Virus record (IMG/VR): IMGVR_UViG_3300037258_000374
Location: 1 to 64,000 of that record
Direction: 5' to 3' (one strand)
Source: a virus
Length of the DNA: 64,000 nt
Position 1 is the first letter of the stretch. Each line of letters starts with the position of its first letter. The position numbers were made by a program, and so were the translations under genes. Shown here one piece after another: positions 55,343-64,000 of the stretch. A model generated the notes under the pieces. The model had not been told where the DNA came from, ran no database searches, and was given only the letters and a program-made list of their open reading frames with translations.

Positions 55343-56998
55343 ATGGCCGGCATCGACCAACACATCAGCATCACGATCTCGATCAAGAACACCGGCATCG
55401 CTCGCGCGGGATTCGGGCTCGCGATGATCTTGTCGTACAGCAGCGTGATCGCGCCCGACTTCACGCGCCTGTACAGCGATCCGTCGGACATGGTCAACGA
55501 TGGTTTCGCAGAAGACTCGCCCGAGGTGCTGGGCGCGGAGGCGCAGTTCGATCAGACGCCGCACGTCACAGGCGTGCTGATCGGCCGCGGCACGAACATC
55601 CCGACGCTGAAGTATCAAGTGTCCGCCAACCAGGTCGTCAACAGCGCGGCATACGGGGTTAACGTGACCGGCGAGGGCGTCACGCCGAGCTCGCCGTCGA
55701 TCACGTCGGCCGCGGACGCGACGCTGCAGGAGATCCATAACGATCTTCTGACCGCACTCAACGCTGTCGTGGGAGCTAACTACACGGCGGCGTTCGCGCC
55801 GCTGGCGTCGCTGACCGCGAAGAATTTCACGGCAGACCACACCACGCCTGCGCTCACCTCCGCCGCCCACGGGTGGAACACCGGTGACGGGCCGCTTCAG
55901 CTGTCGGAGGTTGGTGGCGCGCTGCCGACGGGACTCGCAGCAGCCACGAACTACTGGGTGATCAAGCTCACCGCCAACACCTTCCTGCTCGCGTCGACGC
56001 TCGCGAACGCGCTGGCCGGCACTGCGGTCGCGTTCAGCGACAACGGATCAGGCACCTTGACGGCCACGCCACAGGGCGCGTGCCTGTCGCCGATCCTTCC
56101 GTTCTTCGTGACGGCCAACGCTGCCGGCGACTACTTCACGCTCGAGGCGGTCAAGCTCCGCTACGTGCGTATCGCGATCGTCAACGTCGACCCCGGCGTG
56201 CAGGCGGACCTGACGAACATCCTCACCGAGGACAACACCTGGTACGCGATCGTGACGCCGATGCTGTCGAGTGCGATCGCGCTCGAGGTGGCGGCATGGA
56301 CCGAGTCGAACGGCGCGCACGTCTACTTCCTCGATCTGAACGAGAGCGACTCGGTCAACACCAGCGTGACCGATGCGACCGACACGCTCGCGCAGCTGCT
56401 CGCGCTCGGATACAAGCGGACGCTGTACAGCTTCCATCACTCGCAGGCCGAGCAGATGAGTTCGGCGTGGCTCGGCGTGCTGCTGCCGAAGACGCCCGGC
56501 ACGTGGAACGCCAAGTTCAAGTCGCTCGCCGGCGTGACGGTCACCAAGCTCGATGACACGCAGCGCGCCAATCTGATCGCGCGCCGCGGCAACGCGTACA
56601 CGAACGATGGCGTCCCGATGACCTGGGAGGGCACCGTTGCGAACCTGGTCTACGGCTTCATCGACGTCGTGGATAGCCTCGACTGGTGGTTCAATGCCGC
56701 GCAGACCAACGTGCTCGGCGTGCTCGTCGGCCACGACAAGATCGGATACGACGATCACGACATCGCGATGGTCGGCGGAGCGATCGAGGCCTCGCTGCAC
56801 GATGGCGTCGAGAGCACCGTGTTCGCGCCCGGCACGCCGGGCGACCCCAACGACCCGGCGCCCGAGGTCGACGTGCCGCTCGTCGCGAGCATCGATCCGA
56901 GCGTGCGCGCGCTGCGTGAGTTGCCCGACATCAACGCGAGCGCGCGGCTCGACGGATCGGTCAACAAGGTCTTCATCAACGCCACGTTCACCTTCTAA
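55343..56998 (+). CDS. Tail sheath protein (DUF3383)
   Basis: 551 residues. SITISIKNTGIARAGFGLAM at the start, GYKRTLYSFHHSQAEQMSSAW, LAGVTVTKLDDTQ and TWEGTVANLVYGFIDVVDSLDWW match DUF3383 contractile sheath proteins. Residues about 168-241 are a third copy of the shuffled GDGP...LPTGL domain, probably on the outside of the sheath. AGGAG precedes the ATG. Confidence 0.85.
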   Translation: MAGIDQHISITISIKNTGIARAGFGLAMILSYSSVIAPDFTRLYSDPSDMVNDGFAEDSPEVLGAEAQFDQTPHVTGVLIGRGTNIPTLKYQVSANQVVNSAAYGVNVTGEGVTPSSPSITSAADATLQEIHNDLLTALNAVVGANYTAAFAPLASLTAKNFTADHTTPALTSAAHGWNTGDGPLQLSEVGGALPTGLAAATNYWVIKLTANTFLLASTLANALAGTAVAFSDNGSGTLTATPQGACLSPILPFFVTANAAGDYFTLEAVKLRYVRIAIVNVDPGVQADLTNILTEDNTWYAIVTPMLSSAIALEVAAWTESNGAHVYFLDLNESDSVNTSVTDATDTLAQLLALGYKRTLYSFHHSQAEQMSSAWLGVLLPKTPGTWNAKFKSLAGVTVTKLDDTQRANLIARRGNAYTNDGVPMTWEGTVANLVYGFIDVVDSLDWWFNAAQTNVLGVLVGHDKIGYDDHDIAMVGGAIEASLHDGVESTVFAPGTPGDPNDPAPEVDVPLVASIDPSVRALRELPDINASARLDGSVNKVFINATFTF

Positions 56999-57012
56999 CC
57001 CGGAGAACGACG

Positions 57013-57471
57013 ATGCTCCTCAAGTACAATCCAAAGCGCGTGACGCTGTCGTTCACCGGCACGCTGCCGAGCGGCAAGAACTTCGCCGTGCAGTTCGAGG
57101 CATTCATGGACGGCACGATGATCGAAGCCGAATTCGACGTCGATCAGGTGACCAAGCATGTCGGCGGCGATGGCGTTGCCACGGCCACGCTCAGCGCCAA
57201 CCGTGGCGTCAAGGTCACGGCGACGCTGCTGCAGGGCTCGCCGACGAACGACGACCTGACGCTCCTCATCCCGAACGCCGATCTCAACTATCTACCGGTC
57301 GGCGTGCTCACACTGCGTGATCTCAACGGCACCGCCAAGCTCGTCGTGAAGAACGCGTGGATCGTCAAGCCGCCGAAGATCGAATACGCCGTGGCCGTCA
57401 CCGGTCGGCCGTGGATGTTCGATTGCGAGAAGGCCGACGCGTATCAGGTCGGCAGCGCCGGAGAGTTCTGA
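57013..57471 (+). CDS. Tail tube protein (DUF3277-like)
   Basis: 152 residues immediately after the sheath. LKYNPKRVTLSFTG, FMDGTMIEAEFDVDQVTKHVG and the later NDDLTLLIPNAD fit DUF3277 tube proteins. Forms the inner tail tube. Confidence 0.8.
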   Translation: MLLKYNPKRVTLSFTGTLPSGKNFAVQFEAFMDGTMIEAEFDVDQVTKHVGGDGVATATLSANRGVKVTATLLQGSPTNDDLTLLIPNADLNYLPVGVLTLRDLNGTAKLVVKNAWIVKPPKIEYAVAVTGRPWMFDCEKADAYQVGSAGEF

Positions 57472-57986
57472 TGGCACGTCGCAAGACAGAGACGTTCGAG
57501 TTCGAGGGCGCCACCGTCGAGGTGACCGAACTGCCGTGGGACAAATCGGAGGACCTACTCCCCGAAGTGTGGCAGCTCGTCACGGTCGTCTTCGAAACGA
57601 TGCGCGGGCACGCCGATGCGCTCGCTCTGCTCGAGATGCTAAAGGAGAACGCCGAGCAGGAGCTGGCGGCCGCGCTGCCAGCGATGCTGCCCAAGCTGAT
57701 CCCGATGCTCACCGAAGCGGCAAGCGCGATCGGCGTGAAGCTCGGCAACGGTCGGCTCAAGGCGCTGGCGCCGCAGCTGCTCTCCTCCACCAAGGTGATC
57801 CTCACCGATCCGGAGACCGGCCAGAAGGAGCGCTGCGAGCTCGCGCGCGCCGAGGACCGAGCGAAGGTATTCGAGACGTACCGCTACCTCTACTTGCCGG
57901 TGCTGTTCTTGGCCGGCAAGGTCACGTACGCCCCTTTTTTCTCCGGACGCGCCCTCCCCAAGTCCCTCGGGAAGGCGAGCACGTAA
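57471..57986 (+). CDS. Tail assembly chaperone, upstream frame
   Basis: 171 residues, ATG overlapping the tube stop. Mixed alpha/beta protein between tube and tape measure, the classical place of the lambda G-like chaperone. Near its end, CCCTTTT in zero frame (C CCT TTT at 57932-57938) is a -1 slippery site leading into the next ORF. Confidence 0.75.
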   Translation: MARRKTETFEFEGATVEVTELPWDKSEDLLPEVWQLVTVVFETMRGHADALALLEMLKENAEQELAAALPAMLPKLIPMLTEAASAIGVKLGNGRLKALAPQLLSSTKVILTDPETGQKERCELARAEDRAKVFETYRYLYLPVLFLAGKVTYAPFFSGRALPKSLGKAST

Positions 57987-58192
57987 AGCTCGAGGGGCTG
58001 CAGCCCGAACACGAGAAGTACTGGAGGGGGTACCGGCTCGTCGTCGACGAATTCGCAACATGGTCGGAGGTCACAGAGATGAGTCTCAACGAAATCGACC
58101 TCGCGAATCTGTTGCTCGACGCAGTGGCTGAAGCGCGCGCGCGCGCCAACAAGGGCAAGAAGCACGACCACGAAGAAGTGGTGATCCCGTGA
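57938..58192 (+). CDS. Tail assembly chaperone, -1 frame extension
   Basis: 84 codons reached by a -1 shift, giving a ~240-residue fusion. It reads LEGLQPEHEKYWRGYRLVVD and MSLNEIDLANLLLDAV. There is no good independent start in the first part. Compare lambda GT; the extension would recruit the tape measure. Confidence 0.65.
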   Translation, partial: FLRTRPPQVPREGEHVKLEGLQPEHEKYWRGYRLVVDEFATWSEVTEMSLNEIDLANLLLDAVAEARARANKGKKHDHEEVVIP

Positions 58193-59715
58193 TCGTAGCC
58201 GAATTTGCCGCGGCCTTAGGCCTTAACGTAAACGAGGGCGAGTTCGCCAAGGGCGACAAGCTCATGGATGGGCTGCGCCACGCCGTCGAGATCTTCATCG
58301 GCGTGGAGGCGATCCGCAAAGTCGGACAGATGGTGTCCGGCTTCGTGGAGTCGGCCGTCGCGGCGAAGCGACTCGGCGAGCGCATCGGAGATACCGCGCA
58401 GGCAGTCCAGGAGCTCGGCTATGCCGCACAGACCGAAGGCGCGAGCGCCGATGACCTTCAGGTCTCGATGCAGCACCTCGCGGTCGCACTTCAGGAGTTG
58501 CAGCGCAGCGGGACGGGCCCAGCCGCCGACGGGATGCGCGCGCTCGGCGTCAGCGCGGCGGCGCTGAAGAACAAGAAGCCGTCCGAGGTGCTCGGGATCC
58601 TCGCCGATCACTTCGCAAAGCTGCCGGATGGATCCAAGAAGACCGCCGCTGCGATGGACCTGTTCGGGCGCTCTGGCACCGCGCTGATCCCACTGCTGAA
58701 CAAGGGCAGCGCCGGCATCGCCGATCTCCGGGCCGAGGCCGAGAAGCTCGGCGTGGTCATCGGCGAGGATGCCGTCAAGAACGCGGAGAAGCTCGAGAAG
58801 GAGAACATCAAGCTCCACGCGTCGTTGACCGGCATCAAGAACCAGGCGATCTCCGCGCTGCTGCCGGCGATCACCGAGCTCGTCGAGCAGATGTCGGCGT
58901 GGATTGCGAAGAACAGGGACCTGATCGAGTCGCTGATCGAGGGCGTCGTTACCGCGCTGACGTACGTCGGCAAGGGGCTCGCGATCTTCATCCAAGCAGT
59001 CGGCTCCGCGATTGGCTTCCTGCAGGAGCACAAGGATCTCGCCGAGGCGGTCCTTGTAGCGCTCGGTACGGTCATCACCGCATTCGCGGTACAGGCCGCG
59101 ATCGACTGGCTGCTCGCGTTCTGGCCCATCCCGCTGATCATCATCGCGATCGCTGGGGTGGCCTACGGGGTCAAGAAGCTGTGGGACCTGATCAAGGCGA
59201 ATTGGCACTACGTCGTCGACGCCTTTCACCGAATCAAAGACGTTGTTGTCGAACTATTTCACGCGCTCACCGATGTGCCGCTAGAGGTCTTTGAACGCTT
59301 TAAGAGCGGAGCAGAGAACGTGAAAAAGAAGTTCGAGGAGGTCATCGACTGGATCAAGAAGAAGATCAACGAGAGCGAGGATTGGTTCAACAGCAGTTGG
59401 TTTGGCAAGGCGATCAAATGGAGCTACCACAACAGCCCTGTCGGATTGGTCCGCGATCATCTGATGAGCAACGGCAGCGCTCCGCCTGGCCCCTCTGCGA
59501 ACACGACCGGATGGATGAACCCCTATCGGAATGGCGTGATGGGACAAGCCGGCGCCACCTACACCTTCACGGGCGACATCAACAGCAACGTCACCGCGAA
59601 GACTGACTCCGACCCGGTCCAGATCGCGAACGCCAGTGCGGCGCAGACGAAGAAGATGATCGAGGAGCAGCTTCGCCATGCGAGAGGCTCGCTGATCTCT
59701 GGAGAGAAGCCGTAG
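58189..59715 (+). CDS. Tail tape measure protein
   Basis: 508 residues from GTG 58189. Long helical regions, SADDLQVSMQHLAVALQELQ and AMDLFGRSGTALIPLL typical of tape measures, and a hydrophobic cluster at about 285-330 (WLLAFWPIPLIIIAIAGVAY). At ~0.15 nm per residue it implies a tail of roughly 75 nm. Confidence 0.85.
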   Translation: MIVAEFAAALGLNVNEGEFAKGDKLMDGLRHAVEIFIGVEAIRKVGQMVSGFVESAVAAKRLGERIGDTAQAVQELGYAAQTEGASADDLQVSMQHLAVALQELQRSGTGPAADGMRALGVSAAALKNKKPSEVLGILADHFAKLPDGSKKTAAAMDLFGRSGTALIPLLNKGSAGIADLRAEAEKLGVVIGEDAVKNAEKLEKENIKLHASLTGIKNQAISALLPAITELVEQMSAWIAKNRDLIESLIEGVVTALTYVGKGLAIFIQAVGSAIGFLQEHKDLAEAVLVALGTVITAFAVQAAIDWLLAFWPIPLIIIAIAGVAYGVKKLWDLIKANWHYVVDAFHRIKDVVVELFHALTDVPLEVFERFKSGAENVKKKFEEVIDWIKKKINESEDWFNSSWFGKAIKWSYHNSPVGLVRDHLMSNGSAPPGPSANTTGWMNPYRNGVMGQAGATYTFTGDINSNVTAKTDSDPVQIANASAAQTKKMIEEQLRHARGSLISGEKP

Positions 59716-59717
59716 CC

Positions 59718-60716
59718 ATGGCCGGTCCGAGCAAATTCGTGATCGATGGGTACCCCATCGATGTACAGATTCGATTCGAAGGCCGCTACGAGAGCGAGGT
59801 CACGAAGTTCCCCGTCGAGAAGGGTAGCGATCCAACCGACAACATCCGCCAGAGGCCGCGCGTGATCGATGTCGAAGGCGTGGTCAGCTCGACGCCGATC
59901 GGAGCCATCGCGCTCGACCCGACTCGCGCATCGCTCCAGGGCTCGAAGCTGCCGCCGACCGATGCGTATCAGCGGATGATCGCGATCTGGACTGCGAAGC
60001 GATACGTCACCGTCCAGACGACGCGCGACACGTATCAGAACATGGCGATGACGTCGTTCGTCGACACCATCGAGAGCGGCGAGGCGAACTCGCTCATGTT
60101 CCAGGCGACTTTCGAAGAGATCGTCATCGTCGACACGCAGCGCGTCACGGTCAACAGCATCCAGCACCAGGGCCTCGGCTTCATCGCGCCGACAATCGCA
60201 AACCTCAACGCCTTCGGAAAGTTCGTGCTGAGCAAGGTGAGGGAATCGGATTTCGCCGGCTACTCGTACGAAGGGAATGCAGATACGGGGACACCGATCA
60301 TCAAATACACGAAGCACATCCCAGTCAACGACAGCATCTATGGCAGTCCGGTGCTTTCGACGACCCACGAAGACCGAATCGCGACGAACGGCTACGATCC
60401 GTTCCCCGGATTGAACTGGGTCGATCACTACATCATCCCTGGCATCACCAACGACGAGAGCGACAAGAAGCGAACTCTAGTCGACGGATACATCCAGACT
60501 CTCGATCAAGGCGTCAATCAGGCCAAGGGCTACTATGCGATTGCCCTAACGCGGAGTCAGGCGCCGACGGGGTCAAAACAAACCAACAGCGCGCCGACGC
60601 AGAACTACGGAGATGGGACCGTTCGCAACAGCAGTGGGCAGTCCATTACGCAAGCCCCGCCTGCGCCGAGCAACGTCACCACGTGGAATCATCTGGCCGA
60701 GAACGACGGAACATGA
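59718..60716 (+). CDS. Baseplate Dit-like protein
   Basis: 332 residues after the tape measure. N-terminal beta-rich part with GYPIDVQIRFEGRYESEVTK and TRDTYQNMAMTSFVDTIESG resembles the central baseplate/Dit-like proteins of small-baseplate myoviruses. The C-terminal third is low complexity (Gln, Ser, Pro). Confidence 0.6.
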   Translation: MAGPSKFVIDGYPIDVQIRFEGRYESEVTKFPVEKGSDPTDNIRQRPRVIDVEGVVSSTPIGAIALDPTRASLQGSKLPPTDAYQRMIAIWTAKRYVTVQTTRDTYQNMAMTSFVDTIESGEANSLMFQATFEEIVIVDTQRVTVNSIQHQGLGFIAPTIANLNAFGKFVLSKVRESDFAGYSYEGNADTGTPIIKYTKHIPVNDSIYGSPVLSTTHEDRIATNGYDPFPGLNWVDHYIIPGITNDESDKKRTLVDGYIQTLDQGVNQAKGYYAIALTRSQAPTGSKQTNSAPTQNYGDGTVRNSSGQSITQAPPAPSNVTTWNHLAENDGT

Positions 60717-61093
60717 TCACCGAATATATATTGCCGTTGTCGCCATCGATTCCATCGTACGATTTTATCGCTACGATAGAAGGCCGCGCATTAGCATTCA
60801 ATGTCCGGTGGAATCAACGAGAGCCGTCTTCGAACCCCGTCGGCGCTGGCGCATGGTTCATGGACATCGCCGAGATCGACGCCACTCCGATCATGACCGG
60901 AATCAAGATCGTTCTCGGAGCATTCCTCGGTCGCGAGTCAACGCACATCATCTTCAAGCGCGGCGTGTTCATCGCCTACGACACGAGCTCGAATCAACAG
61001 GACGCTGGATACGACGACCTCGGAACGCGCGTGATGGTCAAGTACATCCCGGCGATCGATTGGCTTCGTCGACTCACACAAGAGACGCTGTGA
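60713..61093 (+). CDS. Baseplate plug (DUF6983-like)
   Basis: 126 residues. YILPLSPSIPSYDFIATIEG, FNVRWNQREPSSNPVGAGAWFMDI and IMTGIKIVLGAFLG match the plug protein of Pam3-type baseplates. ATG overlaps the preceding stop. Confidence 0.72.
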   Translation: MITEYILPLSPSIPSYDFIATIEGRALAFNVRWNQREPSSNPVGAGAWFMDIAEIDATPIMTGIKIVLGAFLGRESTHIIFKRGVFIAYDTSSNQQDAGYDDLGTRVMVKYIPAIDWLRRLTQETL

Positions 61094-61983
61094 CACTGCT
61101 GTTCGGACGCGTCGCGCGCATGACCTTCTGGCGCCAGCCCGCGCCGGCAACGTTCATCGGCGCGAATCCGCAGTTCTTCGACAGGATCGATAACGGCATC
61201 GAGATCACCGCGCTCCGATTCAAGTTCTCGGTCGACAAGCACATCGGCCCGGAGCCGAATACGTGTGACATCACGCTGTTCAACGCAAACGACGAAACGC
61301 GCAGCTTCATCGACCACAAACCGATGATGGTCAAGCTCGACGCCGGCTACGACGGCATCTATCGCAACCTGTTCATCGGGAACATCAGGTACAGCGACAG
61401 CATCCGCAAAGGAACCGAATGGGAGACCACGATGCAGGTCGCCGATGGAGCTCGGGCGTTCTCGTTCGGCCGGATGAATCGCAGCTACAAGAAGCCGATC
61501 AGCGTGCTCCGCGTGCTCCAGGATGCCGCCAACTCGATGAGCCTGCAGCTGCCGCCTGAGGTCGAGCAGAGCGTCGAGCTGAAGCAGGCGCTCTCGACCG
61601 GGATTTCGATGCACGGTCCGGCGCGCGATATCCTGACAAGGCTGCTGGCGCCGTACGGCTACTCGTGGAGCATTCAGAATCAGCGCCTGCAGATCCTCCG
61701 CGACGATCAGGTTCGCGAAGACCAGGCGGTGCTCATCAACCAGGGCACCGGGCTCGTGGGAACGCCAGCGCGCTCGACTCCGACGAACGACGGCAAGCCG
61801 TCCACGGTGTCGTGCGTCGTGCTGCTCTATCCCGAACTGACTCCTGGTGCGAAGATGAAGCTCCAGAGCCAGAAGATCAACGGCGAGTTCCGCATGCAGA
61901 AGATCGTATCGGAGGGCGACACGCACGACGACGGGGAGACCTGGACCTCGAAGATCGAGGCGCGTCCGCTAGGGCCTGCCTGA
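61090..61983 (+). CDS. Baseplate hub protein
   Basis: 297 residues from GTG 61090 (GTGA overlap). FKFSVDKHIGPEPNTCDITL, KLDAGYDGIYRNLFIGNI and the late LQSQKINGEFRMQKIVSEGD are typical of gp27/gpD-like hubs. Connects tube to spike. Confidence 0.78.
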   Translation: MTLLFGRVARMTFWRQPAPATFIGANPQFFDRIDNGIEITALRFKFSVDKHIGPEPNTCDITLFNANDETRSFIDHKPMMVKLDAGYDGIYRNLFIGNIRYSDSIRKGTEWETTMQVADGARAFSFGRMNRSYKKPISVLRVLQDAANSMSLQLPPEVEQSVELKQALSTGISMHGPARDILTRLLAPYGYSWSIQNQRLQILRDDQVREDQAVLINQGTGLVGTPARSTPTNDGKPSTVSCVVLLYPELTPGAKMKLQSQKINGEFRMQKIVSEGDTHDDGETWTSKIEARPLGPA

Positions 61984-62663
61984 TGCCGGAGCGCTCGCTA
62001 ACCGTTCGACTCGAGGAGCTCGTGCGAGACGCCGTGCAAGAGCAACTCTACGTGGTGCGCGTCGCGATGCCGGCGATGATCACCGAGTACGACAACACGA
62101 CGCAGTTCGCCTCGGTGCAGCCGCTCATCAAGCATGGCTATACGAACGAACAGGGCGACCGCATCGCGGAGACGCTACCGATCATCCACGATGTTCCGGT
62201 GCACATGTTCGGAGGATTCGGCGGGAACGCCCGCATCACGTGTCCGGTCCAGAAGGGCGACGTCTGCCTGATGGTGTGCAGCTCGAGCGCGATCGATCGC
62301 TGGCTGCAGCGAGCCGGCGCGGCCATCACCGATCCTATCGATGATCGGCGACACGACATCAACGACGCGATCGCGTACGTCGGGCTCCACAACTACAAGA
62401 CGGTGCCGACGACGGCGCCGCTCGATGCTCTCGTGCTCCATGCGTACAACGGTATCCTGATCCGGCTCGGCAGCCCTGATGCGGCCGGGGATGTCGTTGT
62501 GCAGTCCGCCCTTGACGACTTCGGCACTGCACTTGGGACGGCGATCATCGCGCTCGGCGCCAATCCTGCCGCTGCTGCGCTCACGGCGCTGCAGACCGCG
62601 CTCGGAGCCCTCAATACCGGAGCTGGCTGGAAGGCCGGAACCACAAAGACGAAGGCGGAGTGA
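61983..62663 (+). CDS. Baseplate spike (Gp138/gpV-like)
   Basis: 226 residues. PAMITEYDNTTQFASVQPLI, DVPVHMFGGFGGNARITCPV and KGDVCLMVCSSSAIDRWL match the OB-fold of gp138/gpV-type spikes, followed by an Ala-rich end. Tip of the tail that pierces the envelope. Confidence 0.8.
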   Translation: MPERSLTVRLEELVRDAVQEQLYVVRVAMPAMITEYDNTTQFASVQPLIKHGYTNEQGDRIAETLPIIHDVPVHMFGGFGGNARITCPVQKGDVCLMVCSSSAIDRWLQRAGAAITDPIDDRRHDINDAIAYVGLHNYKTVPTTAPLDALVLHAYNGILIRLGSPDAAGDVVVQSALDDFGTALGTAIIALGANPAAAALTALQTALGALNTGAGWKAGTTKTKAE

Positions 62664-62664
62664 C

Positions 62665-63048
62665 ATGGCGACGACGACGCTACCGCTCGAGACCGACTTC
62701 ATCTGCTGGGCGATCGATCCGATCACGGGCGATCTGATCTTCCCGATCGTCTGGCTGTCGGGCATCCCTGCGATCGTTCAGGGCGTCACGTGCCGGTTGC
62801 GCCTGTTCCTCGGAGAATGGTTCCTAAAGCTGACCGATGGTGTGGACTGGCAAGACATCCTCGGCGAGAAGTTCAACGAGACGCTGCTGTACACCGAGGT
62901 CTCGAAGCAGATCCTCGCAACACCAGGAGTCACCGGCATCGTGTCGCTGACGGCTACTTTCGACAACCCGAGTCGAGCCGCGACTGTTACCTTCGTCGCG
63001 AGTTCGGAGTTCGGCAACACGCCTTCGACGACCCTCACCGTGCCCTAG
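62665..63048 (+). CDS. Baseplate wedge protein (gp25/W-like)
   Basis: 127 residues after the spike gene. WFLKLTDGVDWQDILGEKFN and ILATPGVTGIVSLTATFDN match the small baseplate wedge (DUF2634/gp25-related) family. Confidence 0.72.
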   Translation: MATTTLPLETDFICWAIDPITGDLIFPIVWLSGIPAIVQGVTCRLRLFLGEWFLKLTDGVDWQDILGEKFNETLLYTEVSKQILATPGVTGIVSLTATFDNPSRAATVTFVASSEFGNTPSTTLTVP

Positions 63049-63056
63049 GAGCTGCC

Positions 63057-64000
63057 ATGGCCACCCCAGGATTGTCCCCGACCGGCCTCGTCATCGACAC
63101 GATCGATACGATCATGGCGGCCATCACCGCCGACGTCCAAGATCGGTGGGGGCAATCGATCGACAACAGTTCGGCGACGCCGAACGGGCAATTCTCCGGG
63201 ATCGTCGCCGAGCGACTAGCATCGGTCTGGCAGGGACTCGAGTCCGTGTACTCGGCATGGGATCCCGACAAGGCGACGGGGCAGGGTCTCGACGCCATCT
63301 GCAAGATCACCGGAACGTTTCGAACGCCGGCCACGAGCTCGACGGTCACCGAGACGCTTGCCGGAGATCCATCGACGGTGGTTGCGGCTGGATTCACCGT
63401 GGCGACCTCGAGCACCGAGGAGCCATTCGTCTCCCAGGTCGACATCTCGCTCGATGCGCTAGACGATTGGGCGACCTCTACCAGCTACGATCTGGACGAT
63501 CGAGTCACGGCGAATGCACGCTGCTACCAGTGCATCACCGCGGGCGAGAGCGACTCGACCGGCAGCGGACCGAGCACGACTGATGCCGACATCACGGACA
63601 ACGATGCTCATTGGACGTACATCGGAGACGGCACGGCGGTCGGCGATGTGGTCTGCGCGAGCCAGGACACGGGGCCGATCGTCGGCACCGCGCGCGACAT
63701 CACGGACATCCAGACGCCGCTCGGTGGCGTGAACACGGCCATCAATATCGATGACGCCGAACTCGGATCGCTCGAGATGAGCGATCAGAACCTGCGACTT
63801 CTCCGCGAGGAAGAACTCGCGAAGCCGGGGTCGACGACGCAGGATGCGATTCGCGCGCTGCTGCTCGAGATCAGTGGCGTTACCAGCGTGACCGTCTACA
63901 TGAACGTCGACGACGTCACCGACGATAACAGCGTGCCGCCGCACGCGGTGATGGCGCTCGTCGTTGGCGGTGCCGATCAGGACACCGGGAACGCGCTTTG
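63057..64000 (+). CDS. Baseplate J-like protein, 3' end outside window
   Basis: 314 codons visible, with AGGAG 6 nt before the ATG. SIDNSSATPNGQFSGIVAER, WDPDKATGQGLDAICKITG and LLREEELAKPGSTTQDAIRA are hallmarks of baseplate J/gp47-like wedge proteins. Cut by the window edge. Confidence 0.85.
   Translation, partial: MATPGLSPTGLVIDTIDTIMAAITADVQDRWGQSIDNSSATPNGQFSGIVAERLASVWQGLESVYSAWDPDKATGQGLDAICKITGTFRTPATSSTVTETLAGDPSTVVAAGFTVATSSTEEPFVSQVDISLDALDDWATSTSYDLDDRVTANARCYQCITAGESDSTGSGPSTTDADITDNDAHWTYIGDGTAVGDVVCASQDTGPIVGTARDITDIQTPLGGVNTAINIDDAELGSLEMSDQNLRLLREEELAKPGSTTQDAIRALLLEISGVTSVTVYMNVDDVTDDNSVPPHAVMALVVGGADQDTGNAL

Overview
The window is part of a high-GC genome of a contractile-tailed (myovirus-type) bacteriophage or prophage. 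The evidence is one continuous virion module (terminase, portal, head morphogenesis, protease/scaffold, capsid, connectors, tail sheath, tube, tape measure, baseplate hub, spike, wedge and the start of a baseplate J protein) next to phage recombination, replication and DNA-methylation genes. The host cannot be named. GC richness plus about two dozen genes whose start codon sits 6-7 nt after a TAnnnT box (leaderless initiation) point to a bacterium tolerant of leaderless mRNAs, such as Myxococcota, Actinomycetota or Deinococcota. No integrase, repressor or holin was recognised, so lifestyle is open; both window ends cut a gene.

Region 1 (1-18665, minus strand) is a tightly packed early block whose genes overlap by 1-4 nt. 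From its promoter at about 18675 it runs: ribbon-helix-helix protein, YqaJ-type exonuclease, a conserved phage protein that may be the annealing partner, a DUF5131 (Gp37/Gp68) protein, a broken HerA/FtsK-type ATPase, a truncated radical-SAM-like gene, a ParB-DNA methyltransferase fusion, a cytosine-C5 methyltransferase, a frameshifted PAPS-reductase-family gene, and then a run of small proteins, several with a CPxC..C..H..R zinc motif. Two promoters with TATATT boxes restart transcription inside it.

Region 2 (18761-38940, plus strand) carries many small genes plus the replication core: a primosome-type initiator (22168) whose own gene contains six 10-bp GTCACG repeats, a DnaC-like loader, RusA-like resolvase, PD-(D/E)XK nuclease and SNF2-like helicase. 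Seven more copies of the 10-bp repeat lie at 35863-35932 and make a candidate origin. A lytic transglycosylase (29663), a RAMP-like protein (30388) flanked by repeated GNRA-hairpin elements, a GroES-zinc fusion and a putative small terminase follow. A D12-class adenine methyltransferase is a deletion remnant.

Region 3 (39485-64000, plus strand) is the virion module, with an elongator-type tRNA-Met between the capsid and connector genes, a nested scaffold start in the protease gene and a -1 frameshift site in the tail-chaperone pair. Four minus-strand genes interrupt it or sit in it, each with its own leaderless promoter: an HNH gene at 39018, a membrane protein at 43200, an HNH gene embedded antisense in the head-morphogenesis gene at 46262, and a glycosyltransferase at 52937. 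The gene content resembles Pam3/XM1-type myoviruses (DUF2184 capsid, DUF3383 sheath, DUF3277 tube, DUF6983 plug); this is family recognition by eye, not a search result.
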